In this document: one piece after another, positions 16,526-26,538 of the stretch | Layout of the letters: each line of letters begins with the position of its first letter | Position numbering within the stretch: the first letter of the stretch is position 1 | Assembly (NCBI RefSeq): GCF_003991195.1 | Contig: NZ_RCWL01000004.1 | Span: 124,001 to 188,000 of the forward strand | Origin: Gynurincola endophyticus | GTDB taxonomy: Bacteria; Bacteroidota; Bacteroidia; Chitinophagales; Chitinophagaceae | Direction of reading: 5' to 3' | Length of the DNA stretch: 64,000 nt | Made by a program: the position numbers and the translations under genes | Notes under the pieces: generated by a model | The model's database searches: none | Told to the model about the DNA's origin: nothing | Seen by the model: only the letters and a program-made list of their open reading frames with translations

Positions 16526-18018
16526 AGTGGCCAATATAAGATAACGGTGGTTCCTTTATTTTCTATACTTTTCAATGAAATTTTTCCGCCATGTGCTTTT
16601 ACGATTTGTTGTACATAACTCAACCCTAAACCATGCCCTTTCACAGTATGCCCGTTTTGCGGAACTCTGTAAAACTTATCAAAAACATGTGTTACAGCAG
16701 TTGATTGTATGCCTATACCCTTATCGGTACAGGAAATACAGAAAAAATCTCCTTCTTTGTAACAACGGACATTTATGATAACATTCTCTGGCGAATATTT
16801 AATCGCATTGTCAAGAATATTCATGACAGCCTGTGTAAAGAGTTGTTTATCGGCATTGACTGTATCGGCATGATCATCATTTGTTAAAGTATACATTATT
16901 TTTTTGTTCGACGACAATATTAATTGCTCCATCACATCTCTTACTACAATATTTACGTAAAATTCTTCTTTTGAGATGTTAAGACTCGTTTTTTCGTATA
17001 AAGAAATATTCAGAATATTATCAACCAGTCTGCTGAGCCTTTTGAGTTCATTACTGGAATAATATAAATAACGTTTTACTTTTTCGGGTTCTCTGATTAC
17101 CTGTTCGTTTTCTAACGCTTCAACAGCAGCAGAAACGGTAGCAATTGGCGTTTTCAATTCATGTGTAATGTTATTGATGAATTCATTCTTAATCAGGCCC
17201 AACCGCTTTTCATTCAAAAATGCCCGCACCAGTAAGCCGATACAAAAAGCTACCAGAATAATTAACAATAAAGACCCGGCCAGTACCCATTTCATTTCAC
17301 CGATTACAAAATTTACGGGATTATTAAAAACTGCCCGTACGTACCTTTCGTCCTGATTCCACCATTTATAGGTGGTGAACGATTTAGTCACAACATATCC
17401 GGCACTTTTGAGTGAATCGTTCTGGTCGATATGATTCAGCAAACTATCAGCCGGTCTTGTATAAAAATAATAAGGTGTAGAAATGTTACGCTGCCGCAGG
17501 TACCGGTCGAAAACAGGCCGCAAACGATTGGTATCAAACCCGTATTCCTTTACTTTATCGGATACAAAATGCCCCAACGACTGTATCCGGTAATAAACCA
17601 CATGATTTTCCAGGTCTTCTGAACGTAATGCGTGTGCATATGCTCTGGCTATCTGACGTTTATATGCCGTGTCGTCCTTTCTTAAAGAGTCTTTGAATTC
17701 GATTCTGCTGAAAGAGGTATAATCTTTCCTGTTTTTAGCATCATACACATTAAAGACCATTGCAATTTCTTTGAAACGCGTACTCTCTATGATAAACTGG
17801 TTGGTATCCATTAACTGCTCCAACAGCAGTTCCTCGATCGTATCACAGCGTAGCTGGAAATCTTTCTTAATAGCATCTTCATACGCCAGATTCACTTCCC
17901 GCTCAAAATTGAATATCGATACCCGGTAATAATTATTCACCCAGTAAAACTGCAACAGGATCACTGAAATAATCGACACCAGACAGATTACCAACAAAAA
18001 CCGGGTATTTTTAGCCAT
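16522..18018 (-). CDS. Two-component sensor histidine kinase
   Basis: A 498-residue inner-membrane kinase. TM1 is at about 7-27. A periplasmic sensor region of about 205 residues without cysteines typical of redox sensors follows, then TM2 at about 240-264. HisKA comes next, with phospho-acceptor His in EFINNITHELKTPIATVSAAVEA, and then HATPase_c with N-box NILDNAIKYSP, G1 DKGIGI and G2 GHGLGLSYV. No HAMP domain is obvious. It precedes the OmpR-type regulator with a 4-bp overlap. The upstream gap to the divergent TlpA-like gene is 115 bp. The sensed signal is unknown. Confidence 0.94.
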   Translation of the reverse strand: MAKNTRFLLVICLVSIISVILLQFYWVNNYYRVSIFNFEREVNLAYEDAIKKDFQLRCDTIEELLLEQLMDTNQFIIESTRFKEIAMVFNVYDAKNRKDYTSFSRIEFKDSLRKDDTAYKRQIARAYAHALRSEDLENHVVYYRIQSLGHFVSDKVKEYGFDTNRLRPVFDRYLRQRNISTPYYFYTRPADSLLNHIDQNDSLKSAGYVVTKSFTTYKWWNQDERYVRAVFNNPVNFVIGEMKWVLAGSLLLIILVAFCIGLLVRAFLNEKRLGLIKNEFINNITHELKTPIATVSAAVEALENEQVIREPEKVKRYLYYSSNELKRLSRLVDNILNISLYEKTSLNISKEEFYVNIVVRDVMEQLILSSNKKIMYTLTNDDHADTVNADKQLFTQAVMNILDNAIKYSPENVIINVRCYKEGDFFCISCTDKGIGIQSTAVTHVFDKFYRVPQNGHTVKGHGLGLSYVQQIVKAHGGKISLKSIENKGTTVILYWPL

Positions 18019-18133
18019 CTTACAAATTTAAGGATTCAACCTGTTCTATTCCTTCGCTTAACATACGATAACATAGATTAGGTTATCTTAATACTTCCGT
18101 ACCTGATTAGCCCTGAAATTTGCATAAAAAGAT

Positions 18134-19348
18134 ATGAAGAAATGTGTTTTATGGATGGTTTTATTGCTAACTACCCTACTCTCCTATTCCCAGGAATCCG
18201 TATTATCGCAAGGAAGTCGTTTTCCGGACATACTCATTACCAATATATCCAATGCGCCGGTGAGAGACTTCAACCTGCATAAAGAAAAGAGCTCTAAATA
18301 CTATATCCTCAACTTTTGGGGTACCTGGTGCAGCCCTTGTATTCCGGAAATGGATTCATTATCGGTATTATTAAAAAACAATGCAGATAAAATAGGCATC
18401 ATTGCTATCTCCGACGATAATGAGGAACGCAAAAACAAATACCTCAAAAATAAACCGTCGAAAATATGGCTGGCTACCGATACCAGTTACACATTATATA
18501 AAATGTTCAATTTCGCGTTTGTAGGACAAAGTGCCATCATTGGCCCTGATAAAAAAGTGGTAGCATTGGTGAGAACCGATTCTATTAATCAACAGCTGCT
18601 GGATAAGCTCTTTAAGGGTGAACCTGTTAAAATGAGTGCCGGTATTCGGGAAGCAGCTATCAAAACAGATGACCCTTTCGGAATTGATAGTCTTACACAA
18701 CATAGTTTTACATTACGCGGTTATTTGAAAGGACATCGAACAATGGGGCGTATGCCTAAAAAAGGAGTTTACGGGAACAGAAGAATCAGCTATTACAACA
18801 TTACTATCCGTTCGTTATATAGAACAGCTTATGAAATCAAATCGCATAAAGCACAGGAGTTTTATGATGAAGGAGTAACAGAAAAAGATATTTCTGATTA
18901 TGAAAATAAAAATACGCTCTATTGTCTCGATTTATTAATTCCTGAAAACAGCCACGAAAAATTACTCGATGTACTGAAAAAGAAGTTAAATGACCACTTA
19001 TCAATTAAAGTAAGACAAGAGCAAAAAGAAATTGAAGTATATGTATTAAAACGAATAAATGCTGATTCATTTAAAATACCGGTATCTACTGCTGAAGAAA
19101 GTATGTTTGGGTTTAGCGGCAGAGGGTTTGATGGCACGAAAAACACCCTCAAAGAATTTGCAGAAGAATATCTGTCGAATGAACTAGGTTTACCGGTGGT
19201 AGATGAAACAGGTTTGACCGGGTTTTATGATATCAAAACCAATGTTGAACAAAGAAACAGAGCCGGCATCATGCAATCGATTGAGCAATTAGGATTGAGC
19301 GTTGAAAAAACAACACGGTTGATGCCTGTAATATATTACTACAGATAA
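18134..19348 (+). CDS. TlpA-like thioredoxin fused to a TIGR03435-type domain
   Basis: A 404-residue exported protein. The signal peptide is about 1-19 (ending SYSQ). The thioredoxin-fold domain (about 25-165) has the redox motif WGTWCSPC (C66, C69) as in TlpA/ResA. The C-terminal part (about 190-404) has the TIGR03435/DUF3738 features, including NTLKEFAEEYLSNELGLPVVDETGLTGFYDIK and a final LGLSVEKTTRLMPVIYY. It would act as a periplasmic thiol-disulfide reductase; the role of the C-terminal domain is not established. It is divergent from the HK/RR pair, which might control it. Confidence 0.87.
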   Translation: MKKCVLWMVLLLTTLLSYSQESVLSQGSRFPDILITNISNAPVRDFNLHKEKSSKYYILNFWGTWCSPCIPEMDSLSVLLKNNADKIGIIAISDDNEERKNKYLKNKPSKIWLATDTSYTLYKMFNFAFVGQSAIIGPDKKVVALVRTDSINQQLLDKLFKGEPVKMSAGIREAAIKTDDPFGIDSLTQHSFTLRGYLKGHRTMGRMPKKGVYGNRRISYYNITIRSLYRTAYEIKSHKAQEFYDEGVTEKDISDYENKNTLYCLDLLIPENSHEKLLDVLKKKLNDHLSIKVRQEQKEIEVYVLKRINADSFKIPVSTAEESMFGFSGRGFDGTKNTLKEFAEEYLSNELGLPVVDETGLTGFYDIKTNVEQRNRAGIMQSIEQLGLSVEKTTRLMPVIYYYR

Positions 19349-19464
19349 CTTATATTTCTATTAATAAAAATTTAAAAGCATATTATCACTCTGAAACTTG
19401 TGAATTAGTATAATAAGCGCTACATTACAAATAGTAATCATTATTTGTAATGTAGTTTTAAAGA

Positions 19465-20355
19465 ATGAAGCATAGCATCAGTTTTTATATTACCCTGTTC
19501 GTCATAAAACTCAAAGGTTTAAAGAAAATATTCAGCGAAAACCCAATCAATTATAAACAACTGAGGAAGGAGGATATTCATTCTCCGGGGCATTCTTTCT
19601 TCAACCGATCTGACAGATCCCGCCGGTTTACAATATCAAAAACTACCATTACAGAAGTAAAACAACCGATACCATCAAACCGACTGTTGATTTTTTTACA
19701 TGGCGGTGCCTTGGTATACGGTCCTGCTCAACATCATTGGGATAGTTTGAAACAAATTGCCGGAAAAACCAATTATGATGTATGGATGTGTGATTACCCT
19801 AAAGCTCCGGAACATACCATCTCTGAAATTTCAGCGAATATCGATCAGGTATACGAACGGGCGTTAGAACAGTATGCAGCATCTGATATAACTCTGGTAG
19901 GAGACTCAGCAGGAGGTACTTTGATTATTACACTCATCCAAAGAATAATTAAGCAAAACAAATTATTACCTGATAAAATGCTGTTGATTTGTCCGGTAGT
20001 GGATCCGGCTTTTACGAATCCGGCAATTACAGTCATTGATCAAACTGATGCTGTTTTATCACATGCGGGTGTTTTAAGTGCCAAACGGATGGCTGCGGAA
20101 AACAATCAGCTGAACGATCCGCTTCTGTCTCCCATCGTCGGATCATTTCATCATTTTCCAGAAACGATTTTATTTATTGCAGAAAATGACATTACCTATC
20201 CTGATCAGTTATTAATGATTAAACAACTGGAAAAAGAGAATATTAATTACACGGTTGTAACAGGAAAAGGAATGCCGCATATATGGCCGTTGTTGCCATT
20301 CATGAAAGAAGCAAAAGTGGCTATGAAGAAAATTATACAGTTGCTGAATGTTTAA
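19465..20355 (+). CDS. Alpha/beta hydrolase, hormone-sensitive-lipase-like
   Basis: A 296-residue esterase. The HGG oxyanion motif is in LIFLHGGALVYG, the nucleophile elbow is VGDSAGGT, the acid is likely in FIAENDITYPDQ, and the catalytic His in GKGMPHIWPLLP. This is the bacterial HSL / family IV layout, acting on short acyl esters. No signal peptide, so probably cytoplasmic. Single gene, followed by an inverted repeat region before the convergent efflux operon. Confidence 0.88.
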   Translation: MKHSISFYITLFVIKLKGLKKIFSENPINYKQLRKEDIHSPGHSFFNRSDRSRRFTISKTTITEVKQPIPSNRLLIFLHGGALVYGPAQHHWDSLKQIAGKTNYDVWMCDYPKAPEHTISEISANIDQVYERALEQYAASDITLVGDSAGGTLIITLIQRIIKQNKLLPDKMLLICPVVDPAFTNPAITVIDQTDAVLSHAGVLSAKRMAAENNQLNDPLLSPIVGSFHHFPETILFIAENDITYPDQLLMIKQLEKENINYTVVTGKGMPHIWPLLPFMKEAKVAMKKIIQLLNV

Positions 20356-20414
20356 AAAGAAGCATTAAGATTAAGAAGCTTCTTCCGATTTGATTTATCC
20401 TATTTGTTAATTAC

Positions 20415-20510
20415 AATTTAAACATGAAGAGAATGAAGTTGAAAAGCGAATGAAGTACTGTCTTATGCACTGTTTTACCTTTATACCTTTATTTTCTTCA
20501 TGTTTAAATT
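20415..20510. repeat. Long inverted repeat between convergent genes
   Basis: A 16-bp perfect inverted repeat (AATTTAAACATGAAGA at 20415-20430, its complement at 20495-20510) encloses 64 bp that can pair partly. It lies between the hydrolase gene and the RND operon end. It could be a bidirectional transcription end, a small RNA, or a degenerate MITE. No flanking target-site duplication was seen. Confidence 0.55.
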
Positions 20511-20593
20511 CCTTTCTCAAACATAGGAGAAATTTAGAAACGAATAACTTTTATTTCCATAATTCCTTAATGCTTCAAACTAACAAAAGATTA

Positions 20594-21979
20594 TTATTCA
20601 CCGCCTATAGCAGCATATAAGTTAATCAGTGCACCTATTTGTTTCAGTTTTAAAGCAGAATAAGCTAATTCAGCCTGAAAATAGCTTTGTTGTATGGTTA
20701 ACACTTCGAGATAGCTGATTTCACCCACTGTATAAGCGTAAAGCGCTTCGTCAACGGCAGCACTAATGGCATTTCTTCTATTCGTAATTTCGATCATTTG
20801 CGTTTCAGTTAATTCAAGGTTGCTCAATTCTGTACTGACTTCTCCCACAGCTGTTACTACAGTATTTCTGAATTGATGTACGCTGGCTTCTCTTTGATGT
20901 TTTGCCTGTTCGTAGGCGGCTTTGATGCGTTTTTTATTGAACAAAGGTTGAGTTAATCCACCGATCGCATTTGCAAACAAAGAAGATGGTATACTAAACC
21001 ATTCAGAAGCTTTAATACTGTTTAACCCACCTTGTGCGGTTATAGAAACAGTCGGATAAAAGTTAGTTTTAGCAATACCTAATTGAGCATTGGCAGCAAT
21101 CAGCGCGTATTCGGCCTGGTTCACATCCGGGCGGTTGCCTAAAAGGCCCGCAGGAACGCCTGCATCAAACTTCTTTGCAGAAGGTTCAAATATATCAGCT
21201 CGCAATACTGCTGCCGGGTAATTGGCTGAAAGAACTTTCAGCGCAATTTCCTGCGCACGGATACTGGCCTTTATTTCAGGAATCAATGATCTTGTTTCAG
21301 CTAATTGTGCTTCAGCCTGTTTTACAGCTACCGATGTAACATCCCCTACTTCATATTGAGTTTGCAATATCTGCATCGTTGAATCCATTGTTCTTTCCAC
21401 CTTTTGCGCAATCTGAAGTTGTTCATCCAAACTCAATAAAGAATAATAACTCAGCGCAGCCTGTTTGATTAACTGTACTCTTATACCTCTCCTTGCTTCT
21501 GCCTGACTCAGATAGTTTGCAAGCGCTTCTTCTTTCTGCTTTTTAATGCGGCCCCACAAATCAATTTCCCACGACAAGGTAGGCCCGAATGTAAAATCTT
21601 TAAAGGTCAGGTTTTGTACAAACGAACCAGTTAAGCTGTTCTGAGAAAGTCTTTGCAAACCAAAATTCAGCTGAAGGTTCAGATCAGGCAGATAATTCAG
21701 TTTTACCTGTCTGAGTGTTTGTTCTGTAATCAGTATATTTTCTTCGGCAACTTTCAGATTCAGGTTATTCACAATAACAGAATCTAACAAACTCACTAAA
21801 TACGGATCTTCAAAAAAGGTTTTATATGCCGGAATCGTATCTACCCGTATTAAACTGTCTGCTTCATATGCAGTAGGTAAATTCATTTCAGGACGTTTAT
21901 ACTTCTCCCCCACCACACAACTTTGCAGAGCGATGGCAGTAATTATAATAATACACCCTAATATATTAATGCACTTCAT
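20594..21979 (-). CDS. RND efflux outer-membrane factor, TolC/NodT family lipoprotein
   Basis: A 461-residue outer-membrane channel. The frame opens at 22027, but the ATG at 21979 gives a lipoprotein signal (MKCINILGCIIIITAIALQSC, lipobox LQSC). The rest has two tandem OEP repeats with GPTLSWEIDLWGRIKKQKEEALAN and the second-repeat RPDVNQAEYALIAANAQLGIAKTNFYP, the classic NodT/OprM signatures. It overlaps the end of the pump gene by 14 bp and completes a tripartite pump with it and the adaptor. Confidence 0.94.
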   Translation of the reverse strand: MKCINILGCIIIITAIALQSCVVGEKYKRPEMNLPTAYEADSLIRVDTIPAYKTFFEDPYLVSLLDSVIVNNLNLKVAEENILITEQTLRQVKLNYLPDLNLQLNFGLQRLSQNSLTGSFVQNLTFKDFTFGPTLSWEIDLWGRIKKQKEEALANYLSQAEARRGIRVQLIKQAALSYYSLLSLDEQLQIAQKVERTMDSTMQILQTQYEVGDVTSVAVKQAEAQLAETRSLIPEIKASIRAQEIALKVLSANYPAAVLRADIFEPSAKKFDAGVPAGLLGNRPDVNQAEYALIAANAQLGIAKTNFYPTVSITAQGGLNSIKASEWFSIPSSLFANAIGGLTQPLFNKKRIKAAYEQAKHQREASVHQFRNTVVTAVGEVSTELSNLELTETQMIEITNRRNAISAAVDEALYAYTVGEISYLEVLTIQQSYFQAELAYSALKLKQIGALINLYAAIGGE

Positions 21980-24900
21980 GTTGGATTTTTTTGGTAGACA
22001 CTTTCTCTTGTAATGTCTGAAAAACAATAAATAATACCGGAATAATAAATAAACCGATGATTACACCCGACAACATACCACCTGCAGCACTGATACTGAT
22101 AGATCTGTTACCCATTGCAGTTTCTCCTTTCGATAACATTAAAGGAATCAAACCGGCAATGAAAGCAAAGGAGGTCATTAAAATCGGACGTAAGCGTAAT
22201 TTTGCAGCCGACATTGCAGCATCAAAAATAGTTTTACCAAGTTTTCGTTGCTGAATGGCAAATTCCACAATCAGAATCGCATTCTTCGCCAATAACCCTA
22301 CCAGCATCACCAATGAAATCTGAACATAGATGTTATTGTCTATACCCATTACACCGGTAGCAATGTATACACCCAGAATACCTGTTGGCAGTGATAACAT
22401 AACAGCCAGCGGTAACAAATAACTCTCATACTGTGCTGCCAGCAGGAAGTAAACGAAAATAATGCTCAAACCGAAAATGAATACCATCTGCATTCCTGCA
22501 CTACGTTCTTCCCTGCTCAACCCTGCATACTCGTAACCATATCCTTTAGGCAGATGCTCAGCCAATACTTTGTCGATAATCTCCATCGCTTTACCGGTAC
22601 TGATACCAGCAGCAGCATTCGCATTTACCGTGATACTATTGAACAGGTTAAACCGGTTAATTACTTCAGGTCCGTACACCTTTTTCAATGTTACCAGTGT
22701 ACTGATCGGAATCATCTGATTCTTATTATTTCTGATCATGATATTATCGAGCGTACTTTCGTCTTTCCGGTAATCAGCGTCAGCTTTCAGATTTACACGG
22801 TACAGTTTACCAAAACGGATAAAATCCGTTGTTTGCGACCCTCCCAGATATAACTGCATGGCAGTCATAATTTCTCTCGGATTTGTACCCAGTAATTCAG
22901 CTTTATCTTCATCAATAATTACTTCATATTGCGGATAATCGCTTCTGAACATGGTGAATACGCCGGCCAGCTCGGGTTGCTGATTCAATTCGTTAATTAC
23001 ATTATAAGTAATTTCACCTAACTGTTCAACACTTCCTCCCGTACGGTCCTGAATCACAAACTCAACACCACCTACCGTACCAAAACCTTCTACTGCCGGA
23101 GCTCTGAAGATTAAGAATTCAGCTTTTGTTTTTTTGGTTACCTCTTCCTGCACCATCATCAACAGTTCATCAATGTCTTTTACCTGTGTTCTTTCTGACG
23201 GTTTTTTCAACTTAATAAACGCAAGCCCCGTATTCGGTGAAGTAGAATAACTGAATATATTAAAACCTGTAATCACATTGATACTTTCTACTTCCGGTAT
23301 TGATTGAATCACATTTCTGATCGTATCCATTTCAGCCTGTGTATACTGAATGTTCGTACCAACCTGCATGGTTACTACATAAGTGAGGAAACTATCATCC
23401 TCAGCAGGAATAAATCCTTTCTGAGAATTTTGCATCAGGAAGAATGCCGCTAAAGAAACTGCCACTAACCCTCCCATGGTTAACCAGATTCTTTTACCTA
23501 ACACACTCAGAACTTTGATATACTTTCCGGTGAAACGGTCGAATGAAGTATTAAATGCGCTGGCAAAACGGGCACCAAAGCCTTTTTTTGTGCTATGTTC
23601 ATCTGCCTCATGATTTTTTAACAGTAAGGCACATAAGGCCGGGCTCAGTGTTAATGCATTCACCGCTGAAATAAGAATAGCAATAGCCAGTGTGTAGGAG
23701 AACTGTTTATAAAAAATACCTGCCGGTCCTTCCATAAATCCTACTGGTAAAAATACCGCCGACATAACAAGCGTAATTGAAACGATCGCACTGCTGATTT
23801 CTCCCATCGTAGACACGGTGGCCTTGAGTGCTTGATCGCGCGTGGCCGACATTTTTGCGTGTACAGCCTCCACTACCACAATGGCATCGTCTACTACAAT
23901 TCCAATAGCCAGCACTAAAGCAAATAAGGTTAATACGTTTACGGTAAATCCGATCAGGTACATAAAGAAGAATGTACCGATAATTGATACCGGAACGGCA
24001 ATTGCAGGAATGATGGTAGATCTGAAATCCTGCAGAAATATAAATACAACTATAAATACCAGAATAAATGCTTCAATCAGTGTACTTTTCATCTGATTAA
24101 TCGAGGCATCCATCTTTTCTTTTACGTTTTGTAATACGAAATACTCCACCCCATCAGGAGCATCAGCCTGAAATTGTTCCATTACCTTCATTACTTCTAC
24201 GGCAATTTCATTGGCATTCGAACCACTTGCCTGTACTACACTGAAAGCAATAGCAGGTAATCCGTCAGCTTCGGTATCTGTAGCATAAGTTGAAACTCCA
24301 AACTCAATCCGGGCAACATCGGTTAATCTTAAAATGCTACCATTCGGGCTAGACTTAATCACAATTCGTTCAAAAGCTTCAGGATTATTGAGTTTACCTT
24401 TATACTTTAATACGTATTGAAGTGGCGCATCAGATTCTTCACCGAACCTTCCGGGCGATGATTCAAAGCTGTTATTGTAAATTGCATTTTCTACATCAGA
24501 AGGAAGTATATTATTATTAGCAAGTTTTACCGGATCAAGCCATACTCTGATCGAATAGTTTTTTTCGCCGAACAGATTGATATTACCCACTCCCGGAATT
24601 CTTTTAAGCTGAGGAACCAGATTAATGTTGGCATAGTTCTGTAAAAAGGCTTCATCAAACTGTTCAGGTTTGGTACTCTTAATACTGAGAATGGCAATAT
24701 TACTGGTTTGTTGCTTGGTCGTATTCACCCCTAAACGCAATACTTCCTGTGGAAGCTGACTGTTGGCCTGTGCCACACGGTTCTGCACGTTAACAGCTGC
24801 CTGATCAGGGTCAACATTCTGCTTAAAAATAATGGTAATAGAAAAGCTACCGTCATTCGATGAATTAGAGGTCATGTATTGCATGTCCTCTACCCCGTTA

Positions 24901-25106
24901 ATAGCTTCTTCCAGAGGAGTAATAACACCTCTTAAAACACTTTCGCTGTTACCTCCCGGATATACACCGTAAACATATACTGTAGGCGGAGCAATTTCCG
25001 GAAACTGTGTCATCGGAATACGAATAATTCCTACAATTCCGAGTAATACCAATAAAATTGATATTACGGTTGCCAATACGGGCCGCTCTATTATTTTCTT
25101 TAACAT
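21966..25106 (-). CDS. RND multidrug efflux transporter, HAE-1 family
   Basis: A 1046-residue AcrB/MexB-like proton-driven pump of full family length with 12 predicted TM segments in two halves. The proton relay is visible as GIVVDDAIVVVEAV in TM4 and LVGLLAKNAILIVEFA in TM10. The N-terminus MLKKIIERPVLATVISILLVLLG and the motif RIPMTQFPEIAPPTV are typical of the hydrophobe/amphiphile group. It exports drugs, detergents or bile-like compounds from the periplasm; specificity is not readable. It lies 16 bp after the adaptor gene and overlaps the outer-membrane factor gene. Confidence 0.96.
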   Translation of the reverse strand: MLKKIIERPVLATVISILLVLLGIVGIIRIPMTQFPEIAPPTVYVYGVYPGGNSESVLRGVITPLEEAINGVEDMQYMTSNSSNDGSFSITIIFKQNVDPDQAAVNVQNRVAQANSQLPQEVLRLGVNTTKQQTSNIAILSIKSTKPEQFDEAFLQNYANINLVPQLKRIPGVGNINLFGEKNYSIRVWLDPVKLANNNILPSDVENAIYNNSFESSPGRFGEESDAPLQYVLKYKGKLNNPEAFERIVIKSSPNGSILRLTDVARIEFGVSTYATDTEADGLPAIAFSVVQASGSNANEIAVEVMKVMEQFQADAPDGVEYFVLQNVKEKMDASINQMKSTLIEAFILVFIVVFIFLQDFRSTIIPAIAVPVSIIGTFFFMYLIGFTVNVLTLFALVLAIGIVVDDAIVVVEAVHAKMSATRDQALKATVSTMGEISSAIVSITLVMSAVFLPVGFMEGPAGIFYKQFSYTLAIAILISAVNALTLSPALCALLLKNHEADEHSTKKGFGARFASAFNTSFDRFTGKYIKVLSVLGKRIWLTMGGLVAVSLAAFFLMQNSQKGFIPAEDDSFLTYVVTMQVGTNIQYTQAEMDTIRNVIQSIPEVESINVITGFNIFSYSTSPNTGLAFIKLKKPSERTQVKDIDELLMMVQEEVTKKTKAEFLIFRAPAVEGFGTVGGVEFVIQDRTGGSVEQLGEITYNVINELNQQPELAGVFTMFRSDYPQYEVIIDEDKAELLGTNPREIMTAMQLYLGGSQTTDFIRFGKLYRVNLKADADYRKDESTLDNIMIRNNKNQMIPISTLVTLKKVYGPEVINRFNLFNSITVNANAAAGISTGKAMEIIDKVLAEHLPKGYGYEYAGLSREERSAGMQMVFIFGLSIIFVYFLLAAQYESYLLPLAVMLSLPTGILGVYIATGVMGIDNNIYVQISLVMLVGLLAKNAILIVEFAIQQRKLGKTIFDAAMSAAKLRLRPILMTSFAFIAGLIPLMLSKGETAMGNRSISISAAGGMLSGVIIGLFIIPVLFIVFQTLQEKVSTKKIQHEVH

Positions 25107-25122
25107 CGTCTGTTTGTCAATT

Positions 25123-26265
25123 TTATTTTATTGTAACTGTTGCCTTTTCCGGAACTTTAGCCAGTTCGGTAGAAACTATTCTGGTTCCTGGTTCAATTCC
25201 ACTTTTTACCAGGTAATAATCACCTGATTTCACATAATCTTTTAATGGCATTCTTGTTACTACATTACTATCATTTACTATTCCGATAAATACTTTATCC
25301 TGAATATCTACAGTTGCTAATACCGGAATTTTTACCACCTGTGTTAAAGTATCCGTCAACAATATCTTTCCGGTATTACCCGAACGAAGAATTCCATTCG
25401 GATTGGCAAATGATGCACGTACCGGAATGGAGGCTGTTCCTTTATCGTACTGCCCGTCAACTATATCAATTTTACCTGTTTTTTCATATACGGTTCCATT
25501 CGCTAATCTCAAAGAAATAGTTCCGTAATTTTTCAGTTTTTCTATCAGGCTGTTTCCTTTACGGGTAGCCACCATATCCAGAATCTGAACTTCCGGAATG
25601 GAGAAATAAGCATATACGACATCTACCTGAGAAAGAGTAGTTAATGCCTGAGCATCTGCCGGACTCACCAATGCACCGATTCTGTTAGGAATTCGTCCAA
25701 CATAACCACTCACCGGAGCTTTAACAGTAGAAAAACCAATATTTAAATCAGCAGAAGCAACCAATGCTTTTTGTTGTTCAATATTGGCTGTTGCTGATTC
25801 ATAGGCTGCCTTTGCTTTCTGGTATTGAAAGTCAGAAACGATTTTCCGCTCGGTAAGCTTTTGATACTTTTCTAATTCAAGCTGAGCATTTTGTAACTGT
25901 GCATTAGCCGCACTCAATGCAGCAAGCGCAGTATTTTTCTGTTCCTGATATACACTGGCATTAATTTTAAAAATGGGCTGACCTGCTTTTACAAAAGCGC
26001 CTTCATCCACATAAATTGTTTCGATGTAGCCACTCACCTGCGGCCTTAATTCAATATTTACCTTGCCCTCAATCTGGGTAGGATATGATCTTTCAAAAGG
26101 TAAGTTTTCAGCTGTCACAATGATTGTTTCAACAACAACCGATTGCTCTTGATAACTTGAAGCCTGATTACCGCCATCTCCGCAGGCCGTAATCAGTGTT
26201 GTAATAATAAAGCCAAATGCTATCACACTTTTCCACGATGATTTCGTCAATGTATTTCTATTCAT
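25123..26265 (-). CDS. RND efflux periplasmic adaptor (membrane fusion protein)
   Basis: A 380-residue adaptor. The open frame extends to 26433, but the ATG at 26265 directly precedes a lipoprotein signal (SVIAFGFIITTLITAC, lipobox ITAC), so that start is used. The chain has the biotinyl-lipoyl half motifs (PQVSGYIETIYVDEGAFVKAGQ and FSTVKAPVSGYVGRIPNRIGALV) around an alpha-hairpin (about 100-165), then beta-barrel and membrane-proximal domains. First gene of the three-gene pump operon. Minus-strand TACATTTG (26289-26296) fits a -7 element but no matching -33 was found. The LytTR regulator upstream is a candidate controller. Confidence 0.94.
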   Translation of the reverse strand: MNRNTLTKSSWKSVIAFGFIITTLITACGDGGNQASSYQEQSVVVETIIVTAENLPFERSYPTQIEGKVNIELRPQVSGYIETIYVDEGAFVKAGQPIFKINASVYQEQKNTALAALSAANAQLQNAQLELEKYQKLTERKIVSDFQYQKAKAAYESATANIEQQKALVASADLNIGFSTVKAPVSGYVGRIPNRIGALVSPADAQALTTLSQVDVVYAYFSIPEVQILDMVATRKGNSLIEKLKNYGTISLRLANGTVYEKTGKIDIVDGQYDKGTASIPVRASFANPNGILRSGNTGKILLTDTLTQVVKIPVLATVDIQDKVFIGIVNDSNVVTRMPLKDYVKSGDYYLVKSGIEPGTRIVSTELAKVPEKATVTIK

Positions 26266-26538
26266 TTCATTCTTTTTTGCAATGCGTACAAATGTAATAT
26301 TTAAACTTTCCGTATTGAATGAAGTTTTACTCAAACGGTAAAAATCAAAACTGAACTGTAAAAATAGTGGTTTAATACCGGGCCTGGTTGACAGGGAATC
26401 GCAAATGGAGAATTGAGAATTAATAATGGCCACGCAGTTGTTGAACTGATATTGTTTGTCGTATTCAGTTATAAAGAGTTATTATACACTTTCAATTTTC
26501 CAAACATAGTAGAAGTGAAGCTAATAATGAGGCATAAA

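Noticed and set aside
18023-18030. TAAATTTG on the minus strand as promoter of the histidine kinase
   Set aside because: It lies only 5 bp before the ATG and has no TTG at the right distance.
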